Assembly (NCBI GenBank): GCA_902519215.1
Contig: CABYIX010000001.1
Location: 1 to 64,000 of the forward strand
Direction of reading: 5' to 3'
Source: an uncultured Candidatus Actinomarina sp.
GTDB lineage: Bacteria > Actinomycetota > Acidimicrobiia > Actinomarinales > Actinomarinaceae
Length of the DNA: 64,000 nucleotides
Shown one piece after another: positions 9,272-17,196 of the stretch. Every line of letters starts with the position of its first letter. Position 1 is the stretch's first letter. Below the pieces are notes generated by a model, which was given only the letters and a program-made list of their open reading frames with translations, made no database searches and had not been told where the DNA came from. Both the position numbers and the translations under genes were made by a program.

Positions 9272-9663
9272 TGTACGAAATATATTGTGATGGTGCATCA
9301 AGATCAAATCCTGGAGAAGCATCAGTTGGAATATCAATCTTAAAAGATAGTGAAGAAATAGCTACTATCAAAAAAAGAATAGGTATTGCTACAAATAATG
9401 TTGCTGAGTATTTAGGGTTGATTGAAGCATTGAAATATTGCGTTGAAAACAACATCATGGAAGTTGATATATACCTAGATTCCTTATTAGTTGTTCAACA
9501 AGTTAATTTAGAATACAAAGTTAAATCAAAAAAACTTCAAGAATATTACAATCAAGCCCTCGATTTAATAAATAAAATAAATAATATAAAAATTAATCAT
9601 GTCAGAAGAGAATTCAATAAACGTGCAGATCAGCTAGCAAATCAGGCATTAGATGAACTATGA
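9271..9663 (+). CDS. ribonuclease HI family protein
   Basis: A 130-residue RNase H fold that should cut the RNA strand of RNA-DNA hybrids. All four acidic residues are visible: YCDGASRSNPG, EYLGLIEAL, IYLDSLLVV and RADQLAN. I chose GTG at 9271, which forms a TAGTG overlap with the previous stop, over the ATG at 9241, because the ten extra residues would lie within the zinc ribbon of the upstream gene and add nothing to the fold. In many Actinobacteria this domain is fused to a CobC-like phosphatase; here it stands alone. Confidence 0.86.
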   Translation: MYEIYCDGASRSNPGEASVGISILKDSEEIATIKKRIGIATNNVAEYLGLIEALKYCVENNIMEVDIYLDSLLVVQQVNLEYKVKSKKLQEYYNQALDLINKINNIKINHVRREFNKRADQLANQALDEL

Positions 9664-10124
9664 TTATCTGGACTTCTAGTATTTCTATTTTTTTATTTAG
9701 ATATATATTTAAGGATTTTAAAGCTGACTTAAGATACATAGTCTTAGGAAGCTTTTTCCCAATCGCATTAGATCAATTTTTGTTTTTCTTTAATTTATAC
9801 AAAAATTCTATATCGATAGGACACAGTCTGTTTGTAACAATTGGATTATTATTCACACTCATGATCATTACAAAAAGGAATAGTACCTTAAGAAACAAAT
9901 CTTTACTTTTTTCTATAGGTTCATTCTTTTATTTAGCATTGAGTTTTACTTGGCTAAATCAAGAAATATTTTTATACCCAATCTTTACAGGAACAGATAA
10001 CCTCTTTGAAGTTCCTTTATTTGTCAAAGTAATTCTAAATTTTATTGGATTAGGTTACTTTTTTTATAAAATAAAAAATTTGGACCAACTTAAATATTTT
10101 TTTAAAGAAGGAAAATTTATTTAG
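9660..10124 (+). CDS. small integral membrane protein, possible DUF457/YdjM-like
   Basis: 154 residues, four or five hydrophobic helices. I do not recognise it securely. LGSFFPIALDQ, IGHSL and TWLNQEIFLYPIF fall in the same order as the GxLxPD, HS and HxxxD...WP motifs of YdjM-like 'metal-dependent hydrolase' membrane proteins, but the histidines and some acids of that family are missing, so it may be a degenerate relative. The ATG overlaps the RNase H stop (ATGA) and its tail overlaps the convergent TauE gene by eight bases. Confidence 0.6.
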   Translation: MIIWTSSISIFLFRYIFKDFKADLRYIVLGSFFPIALDQFLFFFNLYKNSISIGHSLFVTIGLLFTLMIITKRNSTLRNKSLLFSIGSFFYLALSFTWLNQEIFLYPIFTGTDNLFEVPLFVKVILNFIGLGYFFYKIKNLDQLKYFFKEGKFI

Positions 10125-10857
10125 ATGAATAAAACATATTTATTGCAACTAGAACTAAGAAACTACCAAATGCAATATTTAATGCATCTCTAGATATACT
10201 AAAAACAAAATTTGCCCCAACTACAGAACCTATTACTCCAAATACTCCTACAGTAGTTCCAATTTTGAGTAGTTCTGTATTTGTACGTATTTTTGTAACA
10301 GCTGCAGTAAGTGCAGTTGGAACTGTCGTGATTAATGAAATTCCCTGAGCAACAATTTGTTCAAAACCACCAAAAAATATTAAGAGTGGAATCCTAATTA
10401 TCCCACCACCAATACCTAAAAGTCCTGATCCAATTCCAGATATAAATCCAATTGCAAAATATAAAATGAAATTATTTTCATAGACAGAAATAACTGGTGA
10501 AGAAAATATCATTCTATAAGCAGATGCAATAAGAAGTATTGAAAATATTTTTTTTAATAATTTTGTATCAATTTTATTTGTAAATTTGCTTCCTGTGAAT
10601 CCACCAATTATTCCGCCAATAATAATGACTAATATTTCTAAAAAAAGATTGTTGTCTCCGCTAAAACCTTTTAATAAATAAGTAATACTGCTGGCACTAG
10701 CAACAAAAACAACTGCTAAGGAAGATACTCCAGTATTAATCTTAAAATCAGATTTTGTAAGATAGGTCAGTAAAGGTACAAATACAACTCCACCACCAAT
10801 ACCTAAAATGCCAGAGAGCAGTCCTCCAATAGTTCCTATGAAAAGGTAAATAAACAA
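10117..10857 (-). CDS. TauE/SafE-family sulfite/organosulfur exporter
   Basis: 246 residues, seven to eight transmembrane helices. The diagnostic internal repeat is clear: GLLSGILGIGGGVVFVPLL near the N-terminus and GSGLLGIGGGIIRIPLLI near residue 145. Family members export sulfite, sulfoacetate or related anions, but many are uncharacterised. It begins one base after the stop of the F420-type oxidoreductase and is probably co-transcribed with it. Confidence 0.86.
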   Translation of the reverse strand: MFIYLFIGTIGGLLSGILGIGGGVVFVPLLTYLTKSDFKINTGVSSLAVVFVASASSITYLLKGFSGDNNLFLEILVIIIGGIIGGFTGSKFTNKIDTKLLKKIFSILLIASAYRMIFSSPVISVYENNFILYFAIGFISGIGSGLLGIGGGIIRIPLLIFFGGFEQIVAQGISLITTVPTALTAAVTKIRTNTELLKIGTTVGVFGVIGSVVGANFVFSISRDALNIAFGSFLVLVAINMFYSSK

Positions 10858-10858
10858 A

Positions 10859-11839
10859 TTACTTTCTTAATTTTGGCAATAGTTCTTTACCGAGTAACTT
10901 AATTGTTTCTTCTTGGTTTATTGAAGATATTTGAATAGTAACAATATCTGAATCAAAGTCATCTACAAGAGGACTATAGATATTAACTAAATCCTCTATT
11001 GTTGCTGCTTTGGAAAATTTACCCATAATTTCTTCTTTTGGGAAACTATCAGCTTCTATTCGAAGAGCTTCAGGATCTAGTTGTTGCAATCTACTAGGAG
11101 CCCTAAGCCCTCTCCAAGACCTTAGTGCTGTCCATGCATCCTCGTCATTATCTGCAAACATAGTCCATCTGTAAGTATGTACCGACATATCTTTTTTCTT
11201 TAATTCAGCAGTTTTCTCTTTTGCTGGATCGATTACCCTTTCATAAGAGTCCTTAGGGTCTTTAACACTAATCATCAAGCCATCTGCAAATTCTGCTGCT
11301 ACCTGTGCAGACTTAGGACCTCCTGCAGCAAGCCATATTGGAATATTTTTTAAAGGAGGGGAGTACAATTTAGCTTTTTCAGTTTTATAATATTCACCAT
11401 TGTAAGTTAGTTTTTCACCATTAAGTAAACGTCTGATAATAGTAAGAGATTCAATTAATCTATTTTTACGTTCCTCGTATTTTGGAAACGTATATCCAAG
11501 AGGTCCTTCATTTATATTTTCACCTGTTCCAACACCTAAGTGAAAGGTTGATTTTGTTAACCTGTCTATGGTTGCTGCTGCTTGCGCTACAACTCCAGGA
11601 TGCATTCTCCATAAAGGAGTAGTTACTCCAGTACCTAGATCAAGGCTAGGAATATTATTTGCTAGTGCTCCTAAAGTTGACCAAGTAAAATTTGAAGCTG
11701 AGTAATCATCTACCCAAGGATGGAAATGTTCAGAGATCGTTAACATATCAAACCCTGAATCTTTAGCAATTTCTGCGTGTTTGATTAAGTCTTCTGGTTG
11801 CCACTGTTCTGACCCTAGGAAGTATGAAAATTTTGTCAT
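10859..11839 (-). CDS. LLM-class F420-dependent oxidoreductase
   Basis: 326 residues with the TIM-barrel fold of the luciferase-like superfamily. FLGSEQWQPEDL at the start, ISEHFHPW, GTGVTTPLWRMHP, HLGVGTGENINEG and WLAAGGPKSAQ match the F420-dependent glucose-6-phosphate dehydrogenase-like subgroup (TIGR03557 type), which uses deazaflavin F420 rather than FMN. The actual substrate cannot be read. F420 enzymes of this sort are typical of Actinobacteria. The ATG is preceded by a leaderless-type box; the gene lies just downstream of rnpB on the same strand. Confidence 0.84.
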   Translation of the reverse strand: MTKFSYFLGSEQWQPEDLIKHAEIAKDSGFDMLTISEHFHPWVDDYSASNFTWSTLGALANNIPSLDLGTGVTTPLWRMHPGVVAQAAATIDRLTKSTFHLGVGTGENINEGPLGYTFPKYEERKNRLIESLTIIRRLLNGEKLTYNGEYYKTEKAKLYSPPLKNIPIWLAAGGPKSAQVAAEFADGLMISVKDPKDSYERVIDPAKEKTAELKKKDMSVHTYRWTMFADNDEDAWTALRSWRGLRAPSRLQQLDPEALRIEADSFPKEEIMGKFSKAATIEDLVNIYSPLVDDFDSDIVTIQISSINQEETIKLLGKELLPKLRK

Positions 11840-11845
11840 TGGATT

Positions 11846-11851
11846 ATTTTA
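11846..11851 (-). promoter_or_regulatory. -10 box (TAAAAT), leaderless type, for the F420-type oxidoreductase
   Basis: On the minus strand TAAAAT ends six bases before the ATG at 11839; no Shine-Dalgarno. It separates this gene from rnpB as its own transcription unit. Confidence 0.5.
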
Positions 11852-11871
11852 GTTTACTTTATTATTTAGGT

Positions 11872-11894
11872 GGGTGCCCCATAAAGAGGCACCC
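11872..11894. terminator. GC-rich hairpin between rnpB and the oxidoreductase gene
   Basis: GGGTGCC (11872-11878) and GGCACCC (11888-11894) form a perfect 7-bp stem in otherwise AT-rich DNA. It lies right after the 3' end of RNase P RNA, where a terminator is expected, but the T-run (GAGTTTTTG) follows on the plus strand; reading the minus strand the hairpin is followed by ACCTAAATAAT. It may end rnpB transcription weakly, protect its 3' end, or stop antisense transcription. Confidence 0.5.
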
Positions 11895-11902
11895 GAGTTT
11901 TT

Positions 11903-12230
11903 GTGAAACTATAAGCCGGATTCTGTATACGAAAAACGTATGATAATCATCCATCTTGTGTATTTGTTACCAAATACATCTAGCTACTTACCCGCAATTA
12001 TTAACCGAGCAGGCTAATTGCTTCTTAGTATTGCTCCAAGAGGGGTTTACAAGCTAATCTGATTACTCAAATTACTGGTGGTCTCTTACACCACCTTTTC
12101 ACCCTTACTTATTTTCATAAGCGGTTTGTTTTCTGTTGCACTATCCGTCAATTACTTGCCTGGGAGTTACCCAGCTCTTTGCTCTGTGGAGTCCGGACTT
12201 TCCTCGATAAATCGCGATTATCCGTTTCAC
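11903..12230 (-). ncRNA. rnpB: RNase P RNA, bacterial type A
   Basis: Catalytic RNA of RNase P, which matures tRNA 5' ends. Read on the minus strand, the conserved blocks occur in order: GAGGAAAGTCCGGACTCC, AGTGCAACAGAAAACAAACC, AAGGGTGAAAAGGTGGTGTA, GTAAACCCCTCTTGGAGCAA, a GGGTAAGTAGCTAGATG-type P4 region, and the 3' terminal ACAGAATCCGGCTTAT. GTGAAAC at the 5' end (12230-12224) pairs with GTTTCAC at the 3' end (11909-11903) to close helix P1, which sets the limits. About 328 nt, slightly short. It fills the only gene-free stretch over 300 bases in the window. Confidence 0.96.
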
Positions 12231-12252
12231 ATTTTAAGTTTACATAGTAAAT

Positions 12253-12735
12253 TTATTCATTTGAATAAGAAATTATTATTTCTTGGAGGTTGTCCAAAGA
12301 TAGGGGACCTATGAACTTTTTGATGATCTGATTGTTTAATAATATATGTGTTTCAGGTACTCCAAATACACCAGAGTAAATTGCCATCTTACTTTCTGGG
12401 TCAGTTACATAATTTATTTCACCTCTTCCATACTGATTGATAAAATCAATAGCATTTTTCTTTGAGTCTTGAAATGATACGAAATAAACTCGGTTTTCAA
12501 ATCCCTTGGTTTTGGAAAGTTGAATTAAGTACTGATGTTCTTCTATACATTCCAAGCACCAAGATGCCCAATAATTAATTATTGTGTAATTACTGGAATT
12601 TATATTAATAATTTCACTTGTTTCAAGATTTTCTAGATTATTTAAAATATTTTGATTAACTTCAATAATATTTGTTGTTGCATTAGAACTACAAGATATA
12701 AAGATTAAAAATGATATAAGAAGTTTAATTTTCAT
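12253..12735 (-). CDS. ccmG: thioredoxin-like lipoprotein, CcmG/TlpA type
   Basis: 160 residues with a lipoprotein signal (hydrophobic run ending FISCSS) and a thioredoxin fold whose active site is WCLEC. It ends in PETHILLNNQIIKKFIGP, matching the cis-Pro loop and last strand of the TlpA/ResA/CcmG group. As last gene of the ccm series it is the natural CcmG, reducing apocytochrome c cysteines (with CcmH) outside the membrane before heme attachment. Electrons would come from a CcdA protein; one is encoded at 62678-63385. The gene overlaps the TPR gene by eleven bases. Confidence 0.84.
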   Translation of the reverse strand: MKIKLLISFLIFISCSSNATTNIIEVNQNILNNLENLETSEIININSSNYTIINYWASWCLECIEEHQYLIQLSKTKGFENRVYFVSFQDSKKNAIDFINQYGRGEINYVTDPESKMAIYSGVFGVPETHILLNNQIIKKFIGPLSLDNLQEIIISYSNE

Positions 12736-13261
12736 AAATTACAAGTATTTCATTAATTATTTTTAAATCATCTTCAGGTAATGAAGGGTTGCTTATTAAA
12801 GATTCTAATATTTTGATTCCTTCACTCCTGGTATCGGGATTTTGAACATATATGATTCCTTTATAGGTACTCCCTAAAAGAGATCCAGGAGATAATCTCA
12901 CAGCTTCATTTATGTAACTCATTGAGGTTAACTCATCTCCAGATTCGTATACCATCCATCCTATCTGTGCAAGTGAGTAACTTTTCAAATCCATGTCATT
13001 GGTATTTTCAGCAACATACATAAAGTGAATTAAAGCATTGGAGTAGTCGTAAGATTCAAAATATCTATTAGCTAGAGCAATTCTCATAGGTAAAATATCA
13101 GGATTTAATTTAATTACCTGCTCCATTTCCTCATTAGTTACATTTGAAAGATCTGTTGATTGACTGGATGAAATAGAAGAATTGTTATCTAAATTAAAAT
13201 AAAGAAATATGGGGAAAATTAAGATAAAGACTGCTGAATAAAACCATTTATTTTTTAACAT
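12725..13261 (-). CDS. TPR protein, CcmI/NrfG-like
   Basis: 178 residues: an N-terminal membrane anchor (about residues 8-24), a Ser-rich linker and about three TPR-like helix pairs, for example MRIALANRYFESYDYSNAL and AQIGWMVYESGDELTSM. In System I, CcmI uses such a domain to hold the C-terminus of apocytochrome c next to CcmF/CcmH. The position between ccmH and ccmG, with overlaps on both sides, makes that role likely, though the family assignment rests on architecture and context. Confidence 0.72.
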   Translation of the reverse strand: MLKNKWFYSAVFILIFPIFLYFNLDNNSSISSSQSTDLSNVTNEEMEQVIKLNPDILPMRIALANRYFESYDYSNALIHFMYVAENTNDMDLKSYSLAQIGWMVYESGDELTSMSYINEAVRLSPGSLLGSTYKGIIYVQNPDTRSEGIKILESLISNPSLPEDDLKIINEILVIYEN

Positions 13262-13607
13262 AAAGTTTCCTTATAAAAATTGATATAAAAATTAGAACTA
13301 TAGATATTGGCACAATCAGTATTTCAGTATTATTAGTTATTGGATTTGTTATTATTCTCTCTCCGTAGCGCTCAACCCAGAATGCATTTATTTGACCATC
13401 TGTTAATCCGTTGTCTATTTGTTCTTTTAAAATTGATTTCATATCATCTGCATATTCTGATGGGGAATCATATATAGTCTCACCCTGACATACTGGGCAC
13501 AGTAAAATTTTGCTCCAATTTTCTAATCTCGATTCGCTACTCGGAGATATTAATGGCATTGAAACAATGATTAATATCAGAACAAAAGTTATATATCTAG
13601 ACTTCAT
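13248..13607 (-). CDS. ccmH: cytochrome c maturation thiol protein CcmH (CcmL)
   Basis: 119 residues: signal peptide, the redox motif LLCPVCQGETIYDS, the family block MKSILKEQIDNGLTDGQI, FWVERYGERI and a C-terminal transmembrane anchor. CcmH reduces or holds the apocytochrome CXXCH thiols for CcmF. This is the short CcmL-type form lacking the TPR extension, which is supplied by the next gene. It overlaps ccmF by eleven and the TPR gene by fourteen bases. Confidence 0.92.
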   Translation of the reverse strand: MKSRYITFVLILIIVSMPLISPSSESRLENWSKILLCPVCQGETIYDSPSEYADDMKSILKEQIDNGLTDGQINAFWVERYGERIITNPITNNTEILIVPISIVLIFISIFIRKLYVKK

Positions 13608-15492
13608 TATTTCTTAACCTTGGGAAGAATGAAAGACTTGTTATAAGTAGACCTATCCACATAATTAGAACCCCGTAATTATTCCTAACTATTAACTTGT
13701 AGCTATCTTCATTAATGAACTTAACAGTTATATAAATATCATTAATAATTGATCTAAATACCGCAGGTGAACTGATTGCTTGTTGAGATGAATTTTTAAA
13801 TATATTTAAAGAAGTATATTTTGTCTGTTTGGAATTTGAAATTGGTAATTTAAGTACATTTTTTTCAGGGAGCCTTTCTTCAATTGTGTCATATACAAAA
13901 TAAGTTTCGTTATTAAAGTTAAATTCTTGAAAAGAATTCAACTCCTTTTCAGTGGAGAAGCTTTGACTAACGTTTAAAATTATTCCAAGTGCAAAGATAC
14001 CTATTCCTAGATGAGCAATTTGCCCAGTCCAGTAGGAGCTACTTCCCTTAGGAACCCTAAAGTTCTTATAAAAATTGCTTACAGTAGTGAAAATTAATAA
14101 AAAAGAAAACGAAACTGTAACAATTAAAATGTATGAATTATTTAATAGAAACAATGTAAAAATAGTCACCATTAGTGCGATGTTAATTAAAACTACATTA
14201 TCATTAAGCCATTTTTGAATGTTTAAATTTTTGATTGATAGTTTCACAGAAAAAATCATTAGCCCTAAAAGAATAAGTAGTAGAGGGCCAACAAGGATAT
14301 CATAGTAGGCTCTTCCAACAGTTATTTGTCTACTGTAAAGAGTTTCATAAATGAGTGGAAATATAGTTCCAATAAAAATTACAAGTGCAGATGAAAATAA
14401 GAAAATATTGTTATAAACAAAGAATCCTGATTTTCCAAACCAGTTATCAATTTTTTTTGATTTTGAAAAGTATTCAATATTTTTTGACCCTATTCCAATG
14501 AAAATTAATCCAAATAAAAGCATTCCAAATAATAGATACGTTCCAATATTTCCATTAGAGAATGCGTGAACAGATATCAGTACTCCTGAACGAGTTATAA
14601 AAGTTCCAAATAATGTAGACAAAAACATTAAACCCACAAGAATATAGTTCCAATTCAACAAAGTATTCTGTGTTTTTTGAATTTTAGCTGAATGAAGAAA
14701 TGCTGTAGCTAGTAACCAGGGGATAAATGATACATTCTCAACTGGATCCCAGGCCCAATAGCCTCCCCATCCTAGAACCTCATAAGACCAAGCTGCACCA
14801 AGAGTTATTCCAATAGTTAAAAATAACCATGGAATATAGGTTGTTTTTTCAGCAACTTCAATCCACGAATTTGAATCCTCTTTTTTTGAATAAAGTCTAC
14901 TCGTAGCAGCAACAAATGGCATTGTCATACCCACATATCCTATATAAAGCATTGGAGGATGAATAGCCATTAGGGGATGGTTCTGTAATAGAGGATTTGG
15001 TCCTCGACCAGTATTGCTTGTTACCAATTCAGCAAAAGGTAAGATAGTCGAGGTACTACATCCGATGGTTGCAAGTTCTATACAACCGGCAAAGGGAGAT
15101 GAACTAAAAACTGTATATCCAACAAAAAATATCATAATAAGTGTGAAAATTTTAATATCAATATTTGAAGAAGGATCTTTGTACAACTTTAAATAAAAAT
15201 ACATAAATAAACTTAAACAAAGATTCCACAGTAATATAGATCCATCTAATGACCCCCAAAGCGAAGCAAATTTATATAAAGGCGGAGTAGATTTTGCAGA
15301 ATAATTAGCAACATAAGATAGAGAGAAGTCATTTAAAAATAATCCAACTTCAAGTAGGCAAAATAAGAAAACCTGGATAAAAAGATTAACCCTTACAAGT
15401 ATTTCTGTATATAGATTTTTTTTGTTAAAAAATAAAAATATTAACAGACCCAAACTAATCCAGCTAAAAATAATTCCAATGTTATAAATCAT
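13597..15492 (-). CDS. ccmF: cytochrome c heme lyase subunit CcmF
   Basis: 631 residues, about 14-15 transmembrane helices. The heme-handling WWD domain is WGGYWAWDPVEN near residue 240; NPLLQNHPLMAIHPPMLYIG upstream carries the conserved histidines. CcmF ligates heme, brought by CcmE, to apocytochrome c. Odd point: between SSSPF and GRGPNPLLQ there is a stretch with two cysteines (GCIELATIGCS) that looks longer than in proteobacterial CcmF. The start overlaps the ccmE stop by four bases. Confidence 0.95.
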   Translation of the reverse strand: MIYNIGIIFSWISLGLLIFLFFNKKNLYTEILVRVNLFIQVFLFCLLEVGLFLNDFSLSYVANYSAKSTPPLYKFASLWGSLDGSILLWNLCLSLFMYFYLKLYKDPSSNIDIKIFTLIMIFFVGYTVFSSSPFAGCIELATIGCSTSTILPFAELVTSNTGRGPNPLLQNHPLMAIHPPMLYIGYVGMTMPFVAATSRLYSKKEDSNSWIEVAEKTTYIPWLFLTIGITLGAAWSYEVLGWGGYWAWDPVENVSFIPWLLATAFLHSAKIQKTQNTLLNWNYILVGLMFLSTLFGTFITRSGVLISVHAFSNGNIGTYLLFGMLLFGLIFIGIGSKNIEYFSKSKKIDNWFGKSGFFVYNNIFLFSSALVIFIGTIFPLIYETLYSRQITVGRAYYDILVGPLLLILLGLMIFSVKLSIKNLNIQKWLNDNVVLINIALMVTIFTLFLLNNSYILIVTVSFSFLLIFTTVSNFYKNFRVPKGSSSYWTGQIAHLGIGIFALGIILNVSQSFSTEKELNSFQEFNFNNETYFVYDTIEERLPEKNVLKLPISNSKQTKYTSLNIFKNSSQQAISSPAVFRSIINDIYITVKFINEDSYKLIVRNNYGVLIMWIGLLITSLSFFPRLRNNEV

Positions 15493-15890
15493 TTTGAATA
15501 ACTTTTAACATCATATGTTTCACCATCATTTGAAACATATTCGTTATCATGTTTTACCAACATATCATCTGCAAAAAAAATATTATTATCTAAAACACCA
15601 TCAAGAATCACACCCATATTTTCTTGAAATAGCTCTGGGATAAATCCGTCAAATACAATCTCAATTTCCTTATTGCCGTCTGTAATTGTAAAAACTGTAA
15701 ATCCATCATCTTGAGTAATAGAACCTTCAACCACAAATCCACCTAGTTTAATTCTTTCATTATTTGTTATTTCTATATATTCAGTTTCTGATGTAGTGTA
15801 ATAATAGATCGTATTTCTTGAGGCAATCACGGTACTTGCATAAATAATAAGACCAATGCCCAAAAGGACAACAATAAAATTTTTTTTCAC
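15489..15890 (-). CDS. ccmE: heme chaperone CcmE
   Basis: 133 residues: N-terminal membrane anchor and an OB-fold domain. GGFVVEGSI, GFIPELFQENMGVILDG and MLVKHDNEY align with the family's GGMV, GILPDLFREGQGVVVQG and LAKHDENY. The histidine in KHDNEY is the residue that binds heme covalently during transfer from CcmC to CcmF, so this is the classical His-type rather than the Cys-type CcmE. Five bases separate it from ccmC; no ccmD lies between. Confidence 0.94.
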   Translation of the reverse strand: MKKNFIVVLLGIGLIIYASTVIASRNTIYYYTTSETEYIEITNNERIKLGGFVVEGSITQDDGFTVFTITDGNKEIEIVFDGFIPELFQENMGVILDGVLDNNIFFADDMLVKHDNEYVSNDGETYDVKSYSK

Positions 15891-15895
15891 TCTAC

Positions 15896-16564
15896 TTAAA
15901 TTTTAGCTCTTGATTTAGGATTTAAATAGTCGTCCCACAATATATCGTTAGATATTCGGAATTTTTTTGAGAGAAATATATGAACAAGTGTTACCAACAG
16001 AACACTAATTAGAAGTGTTGTAAGGATATCTACAGACATTGGAGCATCACCTGAAGCAACAGTTTCTTGACTTAAGATACTTGCTTGTTGGTGTACAGAT
16101 CGCCACCAAATTACACTAAAGTGCAATATAGGAATCTGAATCACACCAAAAATACCTATAAAGGAGGAATTCTTAGCTGTTTTAGCTAAATCTTTATTAA
16201 ATTGTCGAGAAGCAATATAACCTAAATAAACTAGCAAGAGAATAGCTGTTAAGTTGAGTCTTGCATCACCCCAAACCCACCATGTGCCCCATGTCTGTTT
16301 TCCCCAATAAGAGCCTGCTAGTAAAGTAACTATTGTGAAAATGACACCAGATTTAGCATTTGCTACTGCTAATGAGTCATATTTTTGTTTTTTAGTAAAA
16401 AAGTAAAGCACAGAATATATGAAAGTAAGCGTGTACCCTAAATAGGCAACCCAAACAGTGGGTACATGTATATATAAAAGTTTTGAATAGATACCTTGGG
16501 TCACGTCATAAGGTCCGAAGAATGAAATTAAAAGCCAAACTGCTAAAGGTCCATAAAGCATCAT
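15896..16564 (-). CDS. ccmC: heme handling protein CcmC
   Basis: 222 residues, six transmembrane helices. The tryptophan-rich motif reads WGTWWVWGDARLN, with IHVPTVW and HFSVIWWRSVHQ carrying the heme-ligand histidines. CcmC loads heme onto CcmE outside the membrane. The motif holds one extra glycine (WVWGDARL) compared with the WVWDARL form I know from proteobacteria. It overlaps ccmB by four bases (ATGA). Confidence 0.92.
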   Translation of the reverse strand: MMLYGPLAVWLLISFFGPYDVTQGIYSKLLYIHVPTVWVAYLGYTLTFIYSVLYFFTKKQKYDSLAVANAKSGVIFTIVTLLAGSYWGKQTWGTWWVWGDARLNLTAILLLVYLGYIASRQFNKDLAKTAKNSSFIGIFGVIQIPILHFSVIWWRSVHQQASILSQETVASGDAPMSVDILTTLLISVLLVTLVHIFLSKKFRISNDILWDDYLNPKSRAKI

Positions 16565-17196
16565 TTCGAACTCCTTAAATAAAAATTAGTAAAAGCATAA
16601 ATAATTAAAGTTATGCCTAAATACATCAATAAGTAAATGTTACTTATTTCTTGATTTATACCTAACCATAGGGGCGCGATTAAAATTGCAAAACCTATAT
16701 ATATTGGAACGATTAATGTAAATTGAACAAAACGATTATTAAAACTTGTAAATACTTGAAAAAAAAGATTTATCATTATTGCATTTATACAAAAGAACAA
16801 GACAGATAAACATATATAAACTAAAGATGAATTTAACGATGTATTCGTGAATCCAGAAAATAGAATTAGTAAAAGAATAATTTGTGGATAAAATATACCT
16901 AATTCCGCAATGGTTTTGCTGTAGAAATAATCTGTTTTCTGTATTGAACCAAAATTTAACTCTTTTATTAATCTTTGCTCATCTAGAGGGTTTCTTATTG
17001 AAAAAAGTGTAGTAAATAAAATTAGAAACAAAAGCTCAACTATTAAAAATAAGTCATTGTCCACACGGAATCTGTTTTCTGACAAAATTGGAAAAACAAT
17101 TATTAGGACAGACATCGTAGGAGTAATTAAAAATAAAGATGTGTTATTCCTAAATTCCAAACTGGTTTCTTTTTTTACAATGTATTTTCTAATCAT
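16561..17196 (-). CDS. ccmB: heme exporter membrane subunit CcmB
   Basis: 211 residues with six predicted membrane helices. The early block PLDEQRLIKELNFGSIQK resembles the PxxxLxxIAPGVxW / ALDxxFxxDxxDG region of CcmB only loosely; identity rests on size, topology and position between ccmA and ccmC. With CcmA it forms the ABC transporter that releases holo-CcmE from CcmC. Its start overlaps the end of ccmA by eight bases. Confidence 0.78.
   Translation of the reverse strand: MIRKYIVKKETSLEFRNNTSLFLITPTMSVLIIVFPILSENRFRVDNDLFLIVELLFLILFTTLFSIRNPLDEQRLIKELNFGSIQKTDYFYSKTIAELGIFYPQIILLLILFSGFTNTSLNSSLVYICLSVLFFCINAIMINLFFQVFTSFNNRFVQFTLIVPIYIGFAILIAPLWLGINQEISNIYLLMYLGITLIIYAFTNFYLRSSK

Noticed and set aside
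9660-10124. Firm YdjM/DUF457 hydrolase assignment
   Set aside because: Motif order is suggestive but key histidines are missing, so it is left as an uncertain membrane protein.
12078-12314. 78-residue plus-strand ORF
   Set aside because: It lies across RNase P RNA and the end of ccmG; cysteine- and proline-rich translation with no family features.
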